Of a DNA stretch of 64,000 nt, positions 8,946 through 17,382 are shown one piece after another. Within the stretch, counting starts at the first letter, position 1. Every line of letters begins with the position of its first letter. A program made the position numbers and the translations under genes. Below the pieces are notes generated by a model. It was given only the letters and a program-made list of their open reading frames with translations, was not told the origin of the DNA and ran no database searches. Source of the stretch: Bacteroides luti (GTDB taxonomy: Bacteria > Bacteroidota > Bacteroidia > Bacteroidales > Bacteroidaceae); the NCBI RefSeq assembly GCF_900128905.1, contig NZ_FQTV01000001.1, positions 186,001 through 250,000 of the forward strand, in the 5' to 3' direction.

Positions 8946-8953
8946 CAAATATA
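8946..8953 (-). promoter_or_regulatory. -7 box for tamL
   Basis: Minus-strand TATATTTG, 33 bp upstream of the tamL ATG. Confidence 0.65.
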
Positions 8954-8974
8954 GCTTTATTAAAAATATCTTTT

Positions 8975-8982
8975 TAGCTTTG
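8975..8982 (+). promoter_or_regulatory. -7 box for the SpoU methyltransferase gene
   Basis: TAGCTTTG 33 bp upstream of the ATG at 9016. It supports that start over the longer frame beginning at 8896, which would contain the promoter. Confidence 0.65.
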
Positions 8983-9015
8983 CTTCAAAATATTTATAAA
9001 TTAACTACATTATTA

Positions 9016-9768
9016 ATGATTAGCAAGAATAAAATTAAATACATTCATTCATTAGAACTTAAGAAAAATCGTAAGGAAGATAATGTCTTTGTTGCTGAAG
9101 GACATAAGCTGGTAGGCGATTTATTAGGTAATTTTTCATGCAAGTATTTAGCTGCTACGCAAGAATGGTGGAATGAAAATCCATCTGCAAAAGCCGATGA
9201 GATGGCAATTGTAACTAATGAGGAGTTATCAAAAGCGAGCTTTCTTAAAACTCCACAAAGCGTTTTGGCCATTTTTGAACAAGATAATTCTCCTGTGGAT
9301 TTGTCTATAATTCGTAATTCCCTTTGCCTGGCACTCGACGATATTCAGGATCCTGGAAATCTTGGTACAATAATCAGACTGGCCGATTGGTTTGGAATTG
9401 AACACATCTTCTGTTCTCCTAATACTGTAGATGTTTATAATCCAAAAGCAATTCAGGCAACTATGGGAGGTATTGCCCGCGTTAAGTTACACTATGGATC
9501 ATTACTTGAATTAATTACTCAGCTAGATAATTATCCTGTTTATGGAACATTTCTTAATGGGGATAATCTTTATTCAAAGGATCTGTCTCCTGTTGGATTG
9601 ATTGTTATGGGAAATGAAGGGAATGGAATTAGTCCGGAAGTTGAGCGATTAATAAATCAAAGACTTTATATACCAAACTACCCTCAAAACAGGGCTACTT
9701 CGGAATCTTTAAATGTTGCTATTGCCACTTCAATAGTATGTGCTGAATTCAGACGCCGGATACTTTAA
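9016..9768 (+). CDS. SpoU/TrmH-family RNA 2'-O-methyltransferase
   Basis: The 250-aa enzyme (start ATG 9016) has an N-terminal RNA-binding substrate domain (KIKYIHSLELKKNR, VFVAEGHKLV) and a C-terminal SPOUT domain. The three SPOUT motifs are visible: DPGNLGTIIRLADWFG, VMGNEGNGIS and SLNVAIATSIV, which build the trefoil-knot SAM site. Members methylate ribose in rRNA or tRNA (RlmB/TrmH branch); the target nucleotide cannot be read from sequence. It ends 123 bp before the convergent lipoprotein gene, and a 22-bp-phased TGTACA array fills that space. Confidence 0.93.
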   Translation: MISKNKIKYIHSLELKKNRKEDNVFVAEGHKLVGDLLGNFSCKYLAATQEWWNENPSAKADEMAIVTNEELSKASFLKTPQSVLAIFEQDNSPVDLSIIRNSLCLALDDIQDPGNLGTIIRLADWFGIEHIFCSPNTVDVYNPKAIQATMGGIARVKLHYGSLLELITQLDNYPVYGTFLNGDNLYSKDLSPVGLIVMGNEGNGISPEVERLINQRLYIPNYPQNRATSESLNVAIATSIVCAEFRRRIL

Positions 9769-9795
9769 AGTATTCTAGAATAAATATTTGTTGCT

Positions 9796-9867
9796 TGTAC
9801 AAAATAATGTAATCTTCTGTACAAAACAATTAATTCTTCTGTACAGAAGAATTAATTGTTTTGTACA
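9796..9867. repeat. TGTACA 22-bp-phased array, locus A
   Basis: TGTACA occurs at 9796, 9818, 9840 and 9862, exactly 22 bp apart. The 16-bp spacers are themselves nearly palindromic around AATTAATT (AAACAATTAATTCTTC then its mirror GAAGAATTAATTGTTT). The array ends with AGGAAATA. It lies between two convergent genes. The same element occurs at 31759-31830 and 56001-56072. Confidence 0.9.
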
Positions 9868-9890
9868 AGGAAATATAATTATTTCAGGAA

Positions 9891-10691
9891 TTATTGCGCA
9901 ATCTTAATTGATAGTTTTCCGTCGAAACCAATAATCAGATTCACTAAATTGCAGACAGAACTTTCAGGTATACATACTGTTGCCTGATAACGAAATCCAA
10001 TCTTTCCTACTCCATAGAATTCCATGTCAGAAAGAATTGCATTTTTTAAAAATTCATTCGGGATAACACCTAAAAATGTATCTTTAGTTATATCGTGTCC
10101 ATAGATCATTTTTCGCCCTTCGTATACACAAATGTGCATAACATTGTCATAGTATACATTGTCTACGCTAATACCTTCGTCTGAATAAGATGTTTTTATA
10201 ACCTTTTTCTTAGACGGGTTAACATACACATAGGCTCTGTAACGTTTTCCATTATACATTACTACAGAATCTCGTTTAGTAACCTCTGAATATGTTGGTA
10301 TAACCTCTGTTGTTCTATGGCCCATCATCAACAAGGAGTCATTATCGTCTTCAGATTTATGTAGTTTCACTACATTATCTGACAAAGAGTGAAAACAGAA
10401 TACATGATCTGCTTGCTTGTCAATCTTATAACGGGAAACTTCTTTTCCATAGGTATAAAACGTATCTTTCTTGATTTTAAAGTAGACAGGAGCGTTTTCA
10501 GCATCAGGATAATAAATTGTATCACCCTGAATCTTGAAAAGGATCTCATCGCTTTCATCATCCAGCCAAATCCCCTGAAGCATTTTTTTTGCCTTCAAGT
10601 CTTCAGTGACATTATCTGAATTCTCTTTCTTATTCCCGCTACATGAAGCAAGAGACAAAAGAAAGAGTAAAAGCATGACACAGTTTTTCAT
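9891..10691 (-). CDS. DUF4738-like lipoprotein
   Basis: A 266-aa protein with a lipoprotein signal (MKNCVMLLLFLLSLASCSG, lipobox LASC). The mature part begins with a charged linker, then LQGIWLDDESDEILFKIQGDTIYYPD, which opens a lipocalin-like strand pattern, and a second half rich in beta strands (RAYVYVNPSKKKVI, FRYQATVCIPESSVC). This resembles DUF4738 lipoproteins of Bacteroides. It lies 18 bp downstream of ugd and could be the last gene of the exopolysaccharide transcript, although its function is unknown and it may be unrelated to the polysaccharide. Confidence 0.7.
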   Translation of the reverse strand: MKNCVMLLLFLLSLASCSGNKKENSDNVTEDLKAKKMLQGIWLDDESDEILFKIQGDTIYYPDAENAPVYFKIKKDTFYTYGKEVSRYKIDKQADHVFCFHSLSDNVVKLHKSEDDNDSLLMMGHRTTEVIPTYSEVTKRDSVVMYNGKRYRAYVYVNPSKKKVIKTSYSDEGISVDNVYYDNVMHICVYEGRKMIYGHDITKDTFLGVIPNEFLKNAILSDMEFYGVGKIGFRYQATVCIPESSVCNLVNLIIGFDGKLSIKIAQ

Positions 10692-10709
10692 AAAAGTTAA
10701 TTTATCAAA

Positions 10710-12023
10710 TTATTTACCGATACAATAGTATGTAACATCCATTGCTTTCAGTTCATCTATATCGTATATATTTCTTCCGTCAATTATGACAGGAGTTCGC
10801 ATAGTTTTCTTTATTACTCCCCAGGCTGGCAAACGGAACTGTTTCCATTCTGTAACCATTAACAATGCGTCTGCGTCGAGTAAAGCATCATACATATCTT
10901 GTGCATAATAAACACAATCTCCTATCCTTCTCTTCGCTTCATTCATTGCCGCTGGATCGTATACACGAACAGTACATCCGGCTTTAAGCAGAAGATCTAT
11001 TAAGATCAGTGCTGGAGCCTCACGCATATCGTCTGTTTCGGGTTTGAAAGCTAATCCCCACAAAGCTATAATTTTTCCTTCTAAATTCCCATTAAAATGC
11101 TTATTTAATTTATTAAAAAGAATACTTTTTTGAGCTTGATTAACTTCTTCTACAGCTTTTAGCACACGCATAGGATATCCGTTTTTTTCTGCAGTTTTGA
11201 TTAAGGCTTTTACATCTTTAGGAAAGCATGAACCGCCGTAACCACAGCCTGCATACAGAAATTTACGTCCGATGCGAGTATCCGAACCTATACCGCTACG
11301 TACCATATTTACATCTGCTCCTACTAATTCGCAAAGATTTGCAATATCATTCATAAAGCTGATTCGTGTAGCCAGCATTGAGTTTGCAGCATACTTTGTC
11401 ATCTCAGCAGACGGGATATCCATAAATATCACACGGAAATTATTCAGTAAGAATGGTTTGTATAACTTTGTCATAACTTCCTTGGCACGTTCAGACTCCA
11501 CACCAACAACTACTCTGTCGGGGCTCATAAAGTCATTGATTGCATTACCTTCTTTTAGGAATTCAGGATTAGAAGCTACATCGAATTCTATATTCACACC
11601 TCTTTTATCCAATTCTTCCTGAATAGTAGCTCTTACTTTTTTAGCAGTACCTACGGGAACTGTACTTTTAGTAACCACTAAAACATATTTGTTCATGTGT
11701 TTTCCGATGGTTCTGGCAACTTCAAGTACATACTTAAGATCGGCACTTCCGTCTTCATCTGGTGGAGTTCCTACGGCGCTGAACACTACTTCAACATCGT
11801 CTAGGCAACTTTCCAGAGATGTAGTAAAGTTTAAGCGATTTTCTTTTATGTTACGAATAACCATTTCTTCTAATCCTGGTTCGTAAATAGGTATTATACC
11901 ATTTTTTAGACCTTCAATTTTCTTTTGGTTAACGTCTACACAAGTAACATCAACTCCTGTTTCTGCAAAACATGTTCCGGAAACCAAACCAACATAACCG
12001 GTTCCTACAATCGCTATTTTCAT
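10710..12023 (-). CDS. ugd: UDP-glucose 6-dehydrogenase
   Basis: The 437-aa enzyme oxidises UDP-glucose to UDP-glucuronate with 2 NAD+, supplying an acidic sugar for the exopolysaccharide. The N-terminal Rossmann motif is IAVVGTGYVGLV-like (GTGYVGL, residues 6-13), followed by STVPVGTA and NPEFLKEG, and the catalytic cysteine is in GGSCFPKD near residue 265. The C-terminal domain starts around KIIALWGLAFKPETDDMREA. It follows rfbC by 10 bp in the leftward operon. Both length and motifs are standard. Confidence 0.96.
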   Translation of the reverse strand: MKIAIVGTGYVGLVSGTCFAETGVDVTCVDVNQKKIEGLKNGIIPIYEPGLEEMVIRNIKENRLNFTTSLESCLDDVEVVFSAVGTPPDEDGSADLKYVLEVARTIGKHMNKYVLVVTKSTVPVGTAKKVRATIQEELDKRGVNIEFDVASNPEFLKEGNAINDFMSPDRVVVGVESERAKEVMTKLYKPFLLNNFRVIFMDIPSAEMTKYAANSMLATRISFMNDIANLCELVGADVNMVRSGIGSDTRIGRKFLYAGCGYGGSCFPKDVKALIKTAEKNGYPMRVLKAVEEVNQAQKSILFNKLNKHFNGNLEGKIIALWGLAFKPETDDMREAPALILIDLLLKAGCTVRVYDPAAMNEAKRRIGDCVYYAQDMYDALLDADALLMVTEWKQFRLPAWGVIKKTMRTPVIIDGRNIYDIDELKAMDVTYYCIGK

Positions 12024-12033
12024 ATTTGTGTTA

Positions 12034-12582
12034 TTATTTGTAAGCTATTGCATCTTTAAAATTAACAGCTTCTTTATCTTTGGCCGACATTATTATTTGC
12101 TCTTCGGCAATTGGCCAATTGATATTAATATCTTTGTCATTATATACAATTGATGCTTCAGATTGAGGTGCATATCCATTGTCTACTTTATATGTAAAAA
12201 TGGCTTCTTCGCTCAATACTAAAAAACCGTGAGCAAAGCCTCTTGGAATAAAGAACTGTCGCTTATTATCCTCACTAAGTTCTACACTTATATATTTCCC
12301 GAATGTTGGGGAAGACTGACGTAAATCTACTGCTACATCAAGAACTTTACCTTTAATAACTCTTACTAGTTTTGCCTGACTAAATTCCCCTTTTTGGTAA
12401 TGTAGACCTCTAAGAACTCCAAAGGTAGATTTTGATTCATTGTCCTGAATAAAGTTTATCTGTCCAATATTCTTTTCAAACTCCTCCTTTTTAAAGGCTT
12501 CCATAAAATACCCTCTATCATCATTGAATACTTTGGGCTCTATCACCCAAACTCCATCAATTTCTGTTTGTATATAATTCAT
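12034..12582 (-). CDS. rfbC: dTDP-4-dehydrorhamnose 3,5-epimerase
   Basis: The 182-aa cupin enzyme epimerises C3 and C5 of dTDP-4-keto-6-deoxyglucose in dTDP-rhamnose synthesis. Visible are FNDDRGYFMEAF, the catalytic His in LRGLHYQ (about residue 61), the catalytic base Tyr region FTYKVDNGYAP (about 131) and FIPRGFAHGFLVLSEEA. rfbA, rfbB and rfbD are not in this locus, so the rest of the rhamnose pathway must be encoded elsewhere if the pathway is complete. It lies between wzi and ugd with gaps of 4 and 10 bp. Confidence 0.95.
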   Translation of the reverse strand: MNYIQTEIDGVWVIEPKVFNDDRGYFMEAFKKEEFEKNIGQINFIQDNESKSTFGVLRGLHYQKGEFSQAKLVRVIKGKVLDVAVDLRQSSPTFGKYISVELSEDNKRQFFIPRGFAHGFLVLSEEAIFTYKVDNGYAPQSEASIVYNDKDININWPIAEEQIIMSAKDKEAVNFKDAIAYK

Positions 12583-12586
12583 ATTA

Positions 12587-14011
12587 TTATTTAAAAAATT
12601 TCCTTATTTTCAGCTGCATACCAAGATTATCTCCATAAATGTTTCCTGTGTCAAAAGCACCTGATATTGTAAAGTTCCACCCTTTTAATTTTTGCGGGCA
12701 ATAAGTACATTCTGCAAATGTAGAAAAATTCTCCAATATTTCGGGTATTGGTTTAAAAGGAGTTCCCCAGGTTCTATTAAAAGTTAGCTTTGCTCTGTAA
12801 GATAAATCATTAAGAATATCTCCATTCCATCCAATATGTACAGCCTTTACTCTATTATATTTAAAAGTCATATTGCCATCTTTATTGTAAATAGGTGACG
12901 CAATCAGAGGATTTGCCATTGTCATTCCCCAATGTACCCATCCTGGATAGACATCATGGTTATAATAATCATCGGCGCCTCCTGTTTTTTTTACGATTGA
13001 TTCGTCCACTCCATGCAATGGTCCACTTTGATTAGTTGTTTGATAATACTCTAAAACTAATCCATTTATAGCTTGTTTGTTTTTTGATTTATATTCAATA
13101 CCCCATAATCCGTCAAAGCCATTCTTTTTCCCCATTCCGGAAAAATCATCGTAGTAATTTTCTAAATAAGCACTTAAGTGAAAATCAGATTGTTTGAAGG
13201 TTAATTTTAAGTGTTCGCTACCCATCAGATTACCTTCGTAATACTTAGTTTCAGACTGTTTTATCGGAAATAATATTTTAAAGTAATCTTTAATCTTGTT
13301 TCCCAAGTCTTGTTCATGAATATATGGGTGGTTTACTGTATTCCCGCCAAACTGAGCATCAAGGCTCATCCCTAAATCAATTTGCCAAGGTGAAGTTGTT
13401 TTCCCTAGTCTAAAAAAGAAACTTTTATGATGGTATAGAATATTCTTTGTATACCAGTAATTTGTACCGACATGTTCCTTCTGGTAATTATTATCTGTCC
13501 ATTTTCCATAGGACATTTCAGCTTTTACTTGCGCCCATGGAGCTATTCTTACATAATCAAGAATACCTACTTTTATTTGAGGAATAGGTCGGGCATTTCC
13601 ACTCCAGGTTAATCCTCCACTACTCAACTGCTCGTTTAATAATTCAGAATTAAGTTCTTTACTTCCAATAGATAATCCAAAGCATCTATAGTTTATATCT
13701 ACATAAGCTTGTTGAACAACAAAAGTGGATGTGAATCCTTTAGCAACTGCAAGATCCAATCCTGTCTTAAACATCAGGTTTGAACAAGAATCAGAATAAA
13801 ATGTTCCACCACGTAAGTATGCATTGTTATCAATAGATGATAGTCCGTGTTGATTACTTACTTGCCATAATGGTGTATTATCGCCAGAATGAATGGTAGT
13901 TCCAAATTCAGCAAATGATTTATATTTTGATTGACCAATAACTATTCCTGGTAAAAAACAGAATAATAGAAAGCCTTTGGGAATTAATTTAATAAGCGTT
14001 TTTTTCACCAC
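12587..14011 (-). CDS. wzi: Wzi-family capsule assembly outer-membrane protein
   Basis: The 474-aa protein has an N-terminal signal peptide (KKTLIKLIPKGFLLFCFLPGIVIGQ) and then many amphipathic strands of an 18-strand-type barrel: SIGSKELNSELLNEQLSSGGLTWSGNARPIPQI is the conserved Wzi core, and AWAQVKAEMSYG, YTKNILYHHKSFFFRLG follow. Wzi proteins sit in the outer membrane and help attach or organise capsular polysaccharide at the surface. The start is one of two adjacent GTG codons (14009-14011 or 14006-14008), and the 5' end overlaps the 3' end of the glycosyl-phosphate transferase gene by 23 nt, which suggests translational coupling. Confidence 0.85.
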   Translation of the reverse strand: MVKKTLIKLIPKGFLLFCFLPGIVIGQSKYKSFAEFGTTIHSGDNTPLWQVSNQHGLSSIDNNAYLRGGTFYSDSCSNLMFKTGLDLAVAKGFTSTFVVQQAYVDINYRCFGLSIGSKELNSELLNEQLSSGGLTWSGNARPIPQIKVGILDYVRIAPWAQVKAEMSYGKWTDNNYQKEHVGTNYWYTKNILYHHKSFFFRLGKTTSPWQIDLGMSLDAQFGGNTVNHPYIHEQDLGNKIKDYFKILFPIKQSETKYYEGNLMGSEHLKLTFKQSDFHLSAYLENYYDDFSGMGKKNGFDGLWGIEYKSKNKQAINGLVLEYYQTTNQSGPLHGVDESIVKKTGGADDYYNHDVYPGWVHWGMTMANPLIASPIYNKDGNMTFKYNRVKAVHIGWNGDILNDLSYRAKLTFNRTWGTPFKPIPEILENFSTFAECTYCPQKLKGWNFTISGAFDTGNIYGDNLGMQLKIRKFFK

Positions 14012-15386
14012 GAAATATATTAATTATAGTTATATAAATTATTTTTATATCGAGGAAAAAAGACCAGTTTTCAAGATACCAAACATCTCTTATTACACGT
14101 TCCTCCATTTGTGAGACATCTTTCGTTTCACCCCTAAATCCAGTTACTTGAGCCCATCCGGTAATTCCAGGTTTAACTAAATGGCGTAACATATATTTGT
14201 CTATTAGTTCATTGTATTGTTTTGTGTGCTTAAGCATGTGTGGACGAGGGCCAACAATTGACATATCTCCTTTTAAGACATTAAATAGCTGAGGTAGTTC
14301 ATCAATACTACTTTTACGTAAAAATTCTCCAAAACGTGTTATTCTTGGATCATTTTCTATGGCTTGTTTTAAATCCGCTTCTTCATTAATTCTCATAGTT
14401 CGAAATTTGTAACAATAAAACTCATGTCCTCGTTTACCTGTGCGACGCTGCTTAAAAAAAACTGGACCACGAGAAGTAATTTTTATACCTGTTGCCACAA
14501 TTATATAGATTATTGGGAATATCGTAGAAATAAATAATAATGAGGATATTACATCAAAAGTCCGTTTTGAAAATCTGTTCAAAGGATTTTGCAGCGGCTC
14601 GTTCCTTAATGATAAAACCGGCATATTCCCTAATACATTTAATTCCATTTGCTTTTTTACATATCTCCTGAATTCGGGAACAATGTGAAAACGGATCATA
14701 TTATTCTCACAAAAATTTAGTGCTCGAACGATTACTTTTTCAGCTGATTCTGGAAGAGTACAATAAACTTCATCGACTTCGTTATCTCTAATAAAGTCTT
14801 CAATATCATCAGTACTTCCTAGTAATTTAGATTCAGATGGAATGTTTACCGGATTATCTTCAAAAAATCCTAAGATTCGAAAACCATAACCTGGATCATC
14901 CATCATTTCCTGATACAATGCATTCCCATTTTGTCCAGCTCCTATAATGACAATCAGGTTAAAATTAAATCCTTTTTTTCGATAAAGTTTAATACAAAAT
15001 CTTATACTTAATCTCCAACTAACAAGAGAAAGAAATAACAAAGAATATAGAGAAATTGTAAATAGTCTTGAGACCTCTTGAATTTTAAATATAGTTAAAG
15101 CGGTAGTAAAGAGTACAAAATGAAGTAAAATTACATAAAATATATTTTGCACAATCTTATCAGCATATATTACTCTAGAATGAATTGCTATTTTAAATAT
15201 CAATAAGCCAGGAATATAACAAATATTCAAAGCTAAAAACAATGAACGAAATTCAGAAATCACATCTCCTCTTAAATAAGATTTAAAAAGAAAAAAGACT
15301 AATAGAAAAGTTGCATTGAGAACAAAATAATCTCCCAATACTATTAGTGATTTCAATAGATGTGAAAATCTAGTTTGCTGTTTCAT
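13989..15386 (-). CDS. Undecaprenyl-phosphate sugar phosphotransferase (WcaJ/WbaP type)
   Basis: The 465-aa initiating enzyme transfers a hexose-1-phosphate (probably glucose) from a UDP-sugar to undecaprenyl phosphate, starting repeat-unit assembly. Four N-terminal membrane helices (residues 10-130) are followed by a CoA_binding_3-type domain (VIIGAGQNGNALYQEM at about 147) and the catalytic bacterial sugar transferase domain from about 270: KRTFDVISS, YKFRTMR, SSIDELPQLFNVLKGDMS, VGPRPH and PGITGWAQVTG. The set matches WcaJ-like polyprenyl glycosylphosphotransferases. It overlaps wzi by 23 nt. Confidence 0.93.
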   Translation of the reverse strand: MKQQTRFSHLLKSLIVLGDYFVLNATFLLVFFLFKSYLRGDVISEFRSLFLALNICYIPGLLIFKIAIHSRVIYADKIVQNIFYVILLHFVLFTTALTIFKIQEVSRLFTISLYSLLFLSLVSWRLSIRFCIKLYRKKGFNFNLIVIIGAGQNGNALYQEMMDDPGYGFRILGFFEDNPVNIPSESKLLGSTDDIEDFIRDNEVDEVYCTLPESAEKVIVRALNFCENNMIRFHIVPEFRRYVKKQMELNVLGNMPVLSLRNEPLQNPLNRFSKRTFDVISSLLFISTIFPIIYIIVATGIKITSRGPVFFKQRRTGKRGHEFYCYKFRTMRINEEADLKQAIENDPRITRFGEFLRKSSIDELPQLFNVLKGDMSIVGPRPHMLKHTKQYNELIDKYMLRHLVKPGITGWAQVTGFRGETKDVSQMEERVIRDVWYLENWSFFLDIKIIYITIINIFRGEKNAY

Positions 15387-15462
15387 AGATATTGAGTTGT
15401 TTTGAGAAGCAAATTTAAACTATTTTGATGGATTTAGAAAGAAGATAAATGAAATATAAACA

Positions 15463-16209
15463 TTAATATACTGATTTGGATATATGTTTGAATTCTATGT
15501 AAATTAGTTTTGGAAGTAATTTAATAAAATTCCAGTATCTTGGGATATTTTTTTTTGGTTCTTCAAGTGCCCTATAGAACCATTCCATACGAAGTTTTAA
15601 TATCCATTTAGGAGCACGCCTTACTTTCCCAACACTGGAATTAAAATTAAAAACAGCTCCAATGCCAAACATTACTCCTTTGTTAAGATATGGAAGTAGG
15701 TTTTTCATAAATAATTCTTGTTTGGGAGCACCTAAAGAAACCCAAATAATGTCTGGACTATCAGAATTAATATGCTCAGCGATGGAACTATAATCAAAAT
15801 CTTCTACAGTGCTAAATGGTAATGAGCTAAAACACATTTCTGAAATAGTTGGATCAATTTGACAAAGATTGATTTTAAGACTAGTCAAAACTTCATCTGT
15901 ATTTCCTAAAAAGTACTGTCTGTATTTGCCTTTATTAACAAAATTAATGAAAAGATCATTTCCAATGTAAGAACAAAAATGTTTTTTATAAATCTTTCCT
16001 AATAACCATGCAATATTGCTTCCATCGCAAACATTTACTAATGAAGAATTTAAAGTTTCATTAAATTTTTTATTCTGATTTGCAATAGCAAGATTATTAG
16101 CTTCAATGGCGCAAACATATCCTTTTCGATTGTGTTCTATAGTCCTTTCAATAATTTGATCAGCTACGTCTTTGTTAAATTCTAAATTTACATTGAAATA
16201 TTTCTTCAT
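15463..16209 (-). CDS. WecG/TagA/CpsF-family glycosyltransferase (GT26)
   Basis: The 248-aa enzyme adds an amino or acidic sugar to a lipid-linked acceptor. Family landmarks are AIEANNLAIANQN (N-terminal third), NVCDGSNIAWLLGK with the conserved D-G-x-x (residues about 60), IWVSLGAPKQELFMKN (GxPKQE motif), and the C-terminal VFNFNSSVGKVRRAPKWI / LRMEWFYRALEEPKK, which is typical of WecG. In the pathway it would probably add the second sugar after the WcaJ-type enzyme. It sits 76 bp upstream of that gene and 87 bp downstream of a GT4 gene. Confidence 0.92.
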   Translation of the reverse strand: MKKYFNVNLEFNKDVADQIIERTIEHNRKGYVCAIEANNLAIANQNKKFNETLNSSLVNVCDGSNIAWLLGKIYKKHFCSYIGNDLFINFVNKGKYRQYFLGNTDEVLTSLKINLCQIDPTISEMCFSSLPFSTVEDFDYSSIAEHINSDSPDIIWVSLGAPKQELFMKNLLPYLNKGVMFGIGAVFNFNSSVGKVRRAPKWILKLRMEWFYRALEEPKKNIPRYWNFIKLLPKLIYIEFKHISKSVY

Positions 16210-16296
16210 ATTAGTGTTTAATTTAATACTGTTATATGAAAATGAAAATTAGTAATAATTTTTATATCTTTGTTTATACTTATTAATAATCATATC

Positions 16297-17382
16297 TTAA
16301 TTCCAAAAATCATATATTTCATTTAATTTAAGTATATATTTGTCGGGATCAAATAAGTTTTTTATTTTCTCCATGGATTTATTTCCTAATTGATATAATT
16401 TATTTCTATCATTATGCAATTGCTCAATAGCTTCTATGATATTATCACTATTATGATCCTTAATAATTATACCATTTTCATTATTTTCAACACAAAGACT
16501 TATTGACCCTACATTAGTAACAATTGGCGTTAAGCCAAAACTCATACATTCCAATAAAGATAAAGGCAATCCTTCGTAAAATGAAGGCAATAAAAAAATG
16601 TCCGACTTTTTTAATAATTCATCCTTTTCTCTATTTAATACTATGCCCTTATAGCAAAATTCTTCTTTAAAGGTATTAACAAATTTATTGATGAATTGAT
16701 TGTTTTTCTCCTCCTGTCCTGCAAAAATAAGATAAAATGGAATACCCCTTTCTTTTAATATTTTAAATGCTTCATATATATAATTTATGCCTTTGGCTTC
16801 CACAATTCGTCCTATAAATAAAACAGTTAATGGTCTATCTATATTTATCTTTCTTTCAAAACAGATTGTTCCATTTAGATCTATACAGTTGGGTAATGAA
16901 TAGACATTTTGAGCTCCAAATTTATTTTCAAAAATGTGTTTTTCAGTTTGGCTCTGAACTATTATAGGTGTTTGCATAGAAAAGATGCCTTTTAATATCC
17001 AGCTAACCCAAAAGGGAGTTTCGTTATTTTGTAAATAATTACCTCCATGTATGTGAATTATTAATTTACATGAATAATATTTTGAAATAGTCATAAATAG
17101 AGGATCTCTTAAAGCAGATTTTCGTGTTATTGGAAAGTTATAATGAATTATACATCCTTTCTTTTCCCTTAAAAATAAGATCCAATTTTTAAAATTGTTA
17201 GCAGTTCTCAAAATTCGGAATAATCCTCCTTTTTCGTGATTCTTTTTTCCTATTTCAAAATGAGTATAAGTTACAGATCGATTATTTTTGATAATAAACC
17301 GAGCGACAGAAGAAACTCCACTTATGTTATTAGGATCAAGAGTTGGGCAAACTATAACTATAGACTTTATATTGCTATTCAT
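16297..17382 (-). CDS. Glycosyltransferase family 4 (GT-B)
   Basis: A 361-aa cytoplasmic GT-B enzyme for exopolysaccharide side-chain or backbone assembly. It has an N-terminal domain with the IIHIHGGNYL segment and a C-terminal nucleotide-sugar domain carrying LTVLFIGRIVEAKGI and the E-x7-E signature FYEGLPLSLLECMSFG (about residues 268-283). Donor and acceptor cannot be predicted. The gene overlaps its upstream neighbour by 8 nt. Base composition here is visibly more AT-rich than in ugd or rfbC, common for variable capsule genes. Confidence 0.9.
   Translation of the reverse strand: MNSNIKSIVIVCPTLDPNNISGVSSVARFIIKNNRSVTYTHFEIGKKNHEKGGLFRILRTANNFKNWILFLREKKGCIIHYNFPITRKSALRDPLFMTISKYYSCKLIIHIHGGNYLQNNETPFWVSWILKGIFSMQTPIIVQSQTEKHIFENKFGAQNVYSLPNCIDLNGTICFERKINIDRPLTVLFIGRIVEAKGINYIYEAFKILKERGIPFYLIFAGQEEKNNQFINKFVNTFKEEFCYKGIVLNREKDELLKKSDIFLLPSFYEGLPLSLLECMSFGLTPIVTNVGSISLCVENNENGIIIKDHNSDNIIEAIEQLHNDRNKLYQLGNKSMEKIKNLFDPDKYILKLNEIYDFWN

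Noticed and set aside
8896..9015. Longer N-terminus for the SpoU methyltransferase
   Set aside because: The extension would contain the -7 box and overlap the tamL start; family similarity begins at the ATG at 9016.
9796..9867. CRISPR-like array (regularly spaced repeats)
   Set aside because: Repeat core is only 6 bp, spacers are similar and palindromic, there are just four units, and no cas gene is present in the window.
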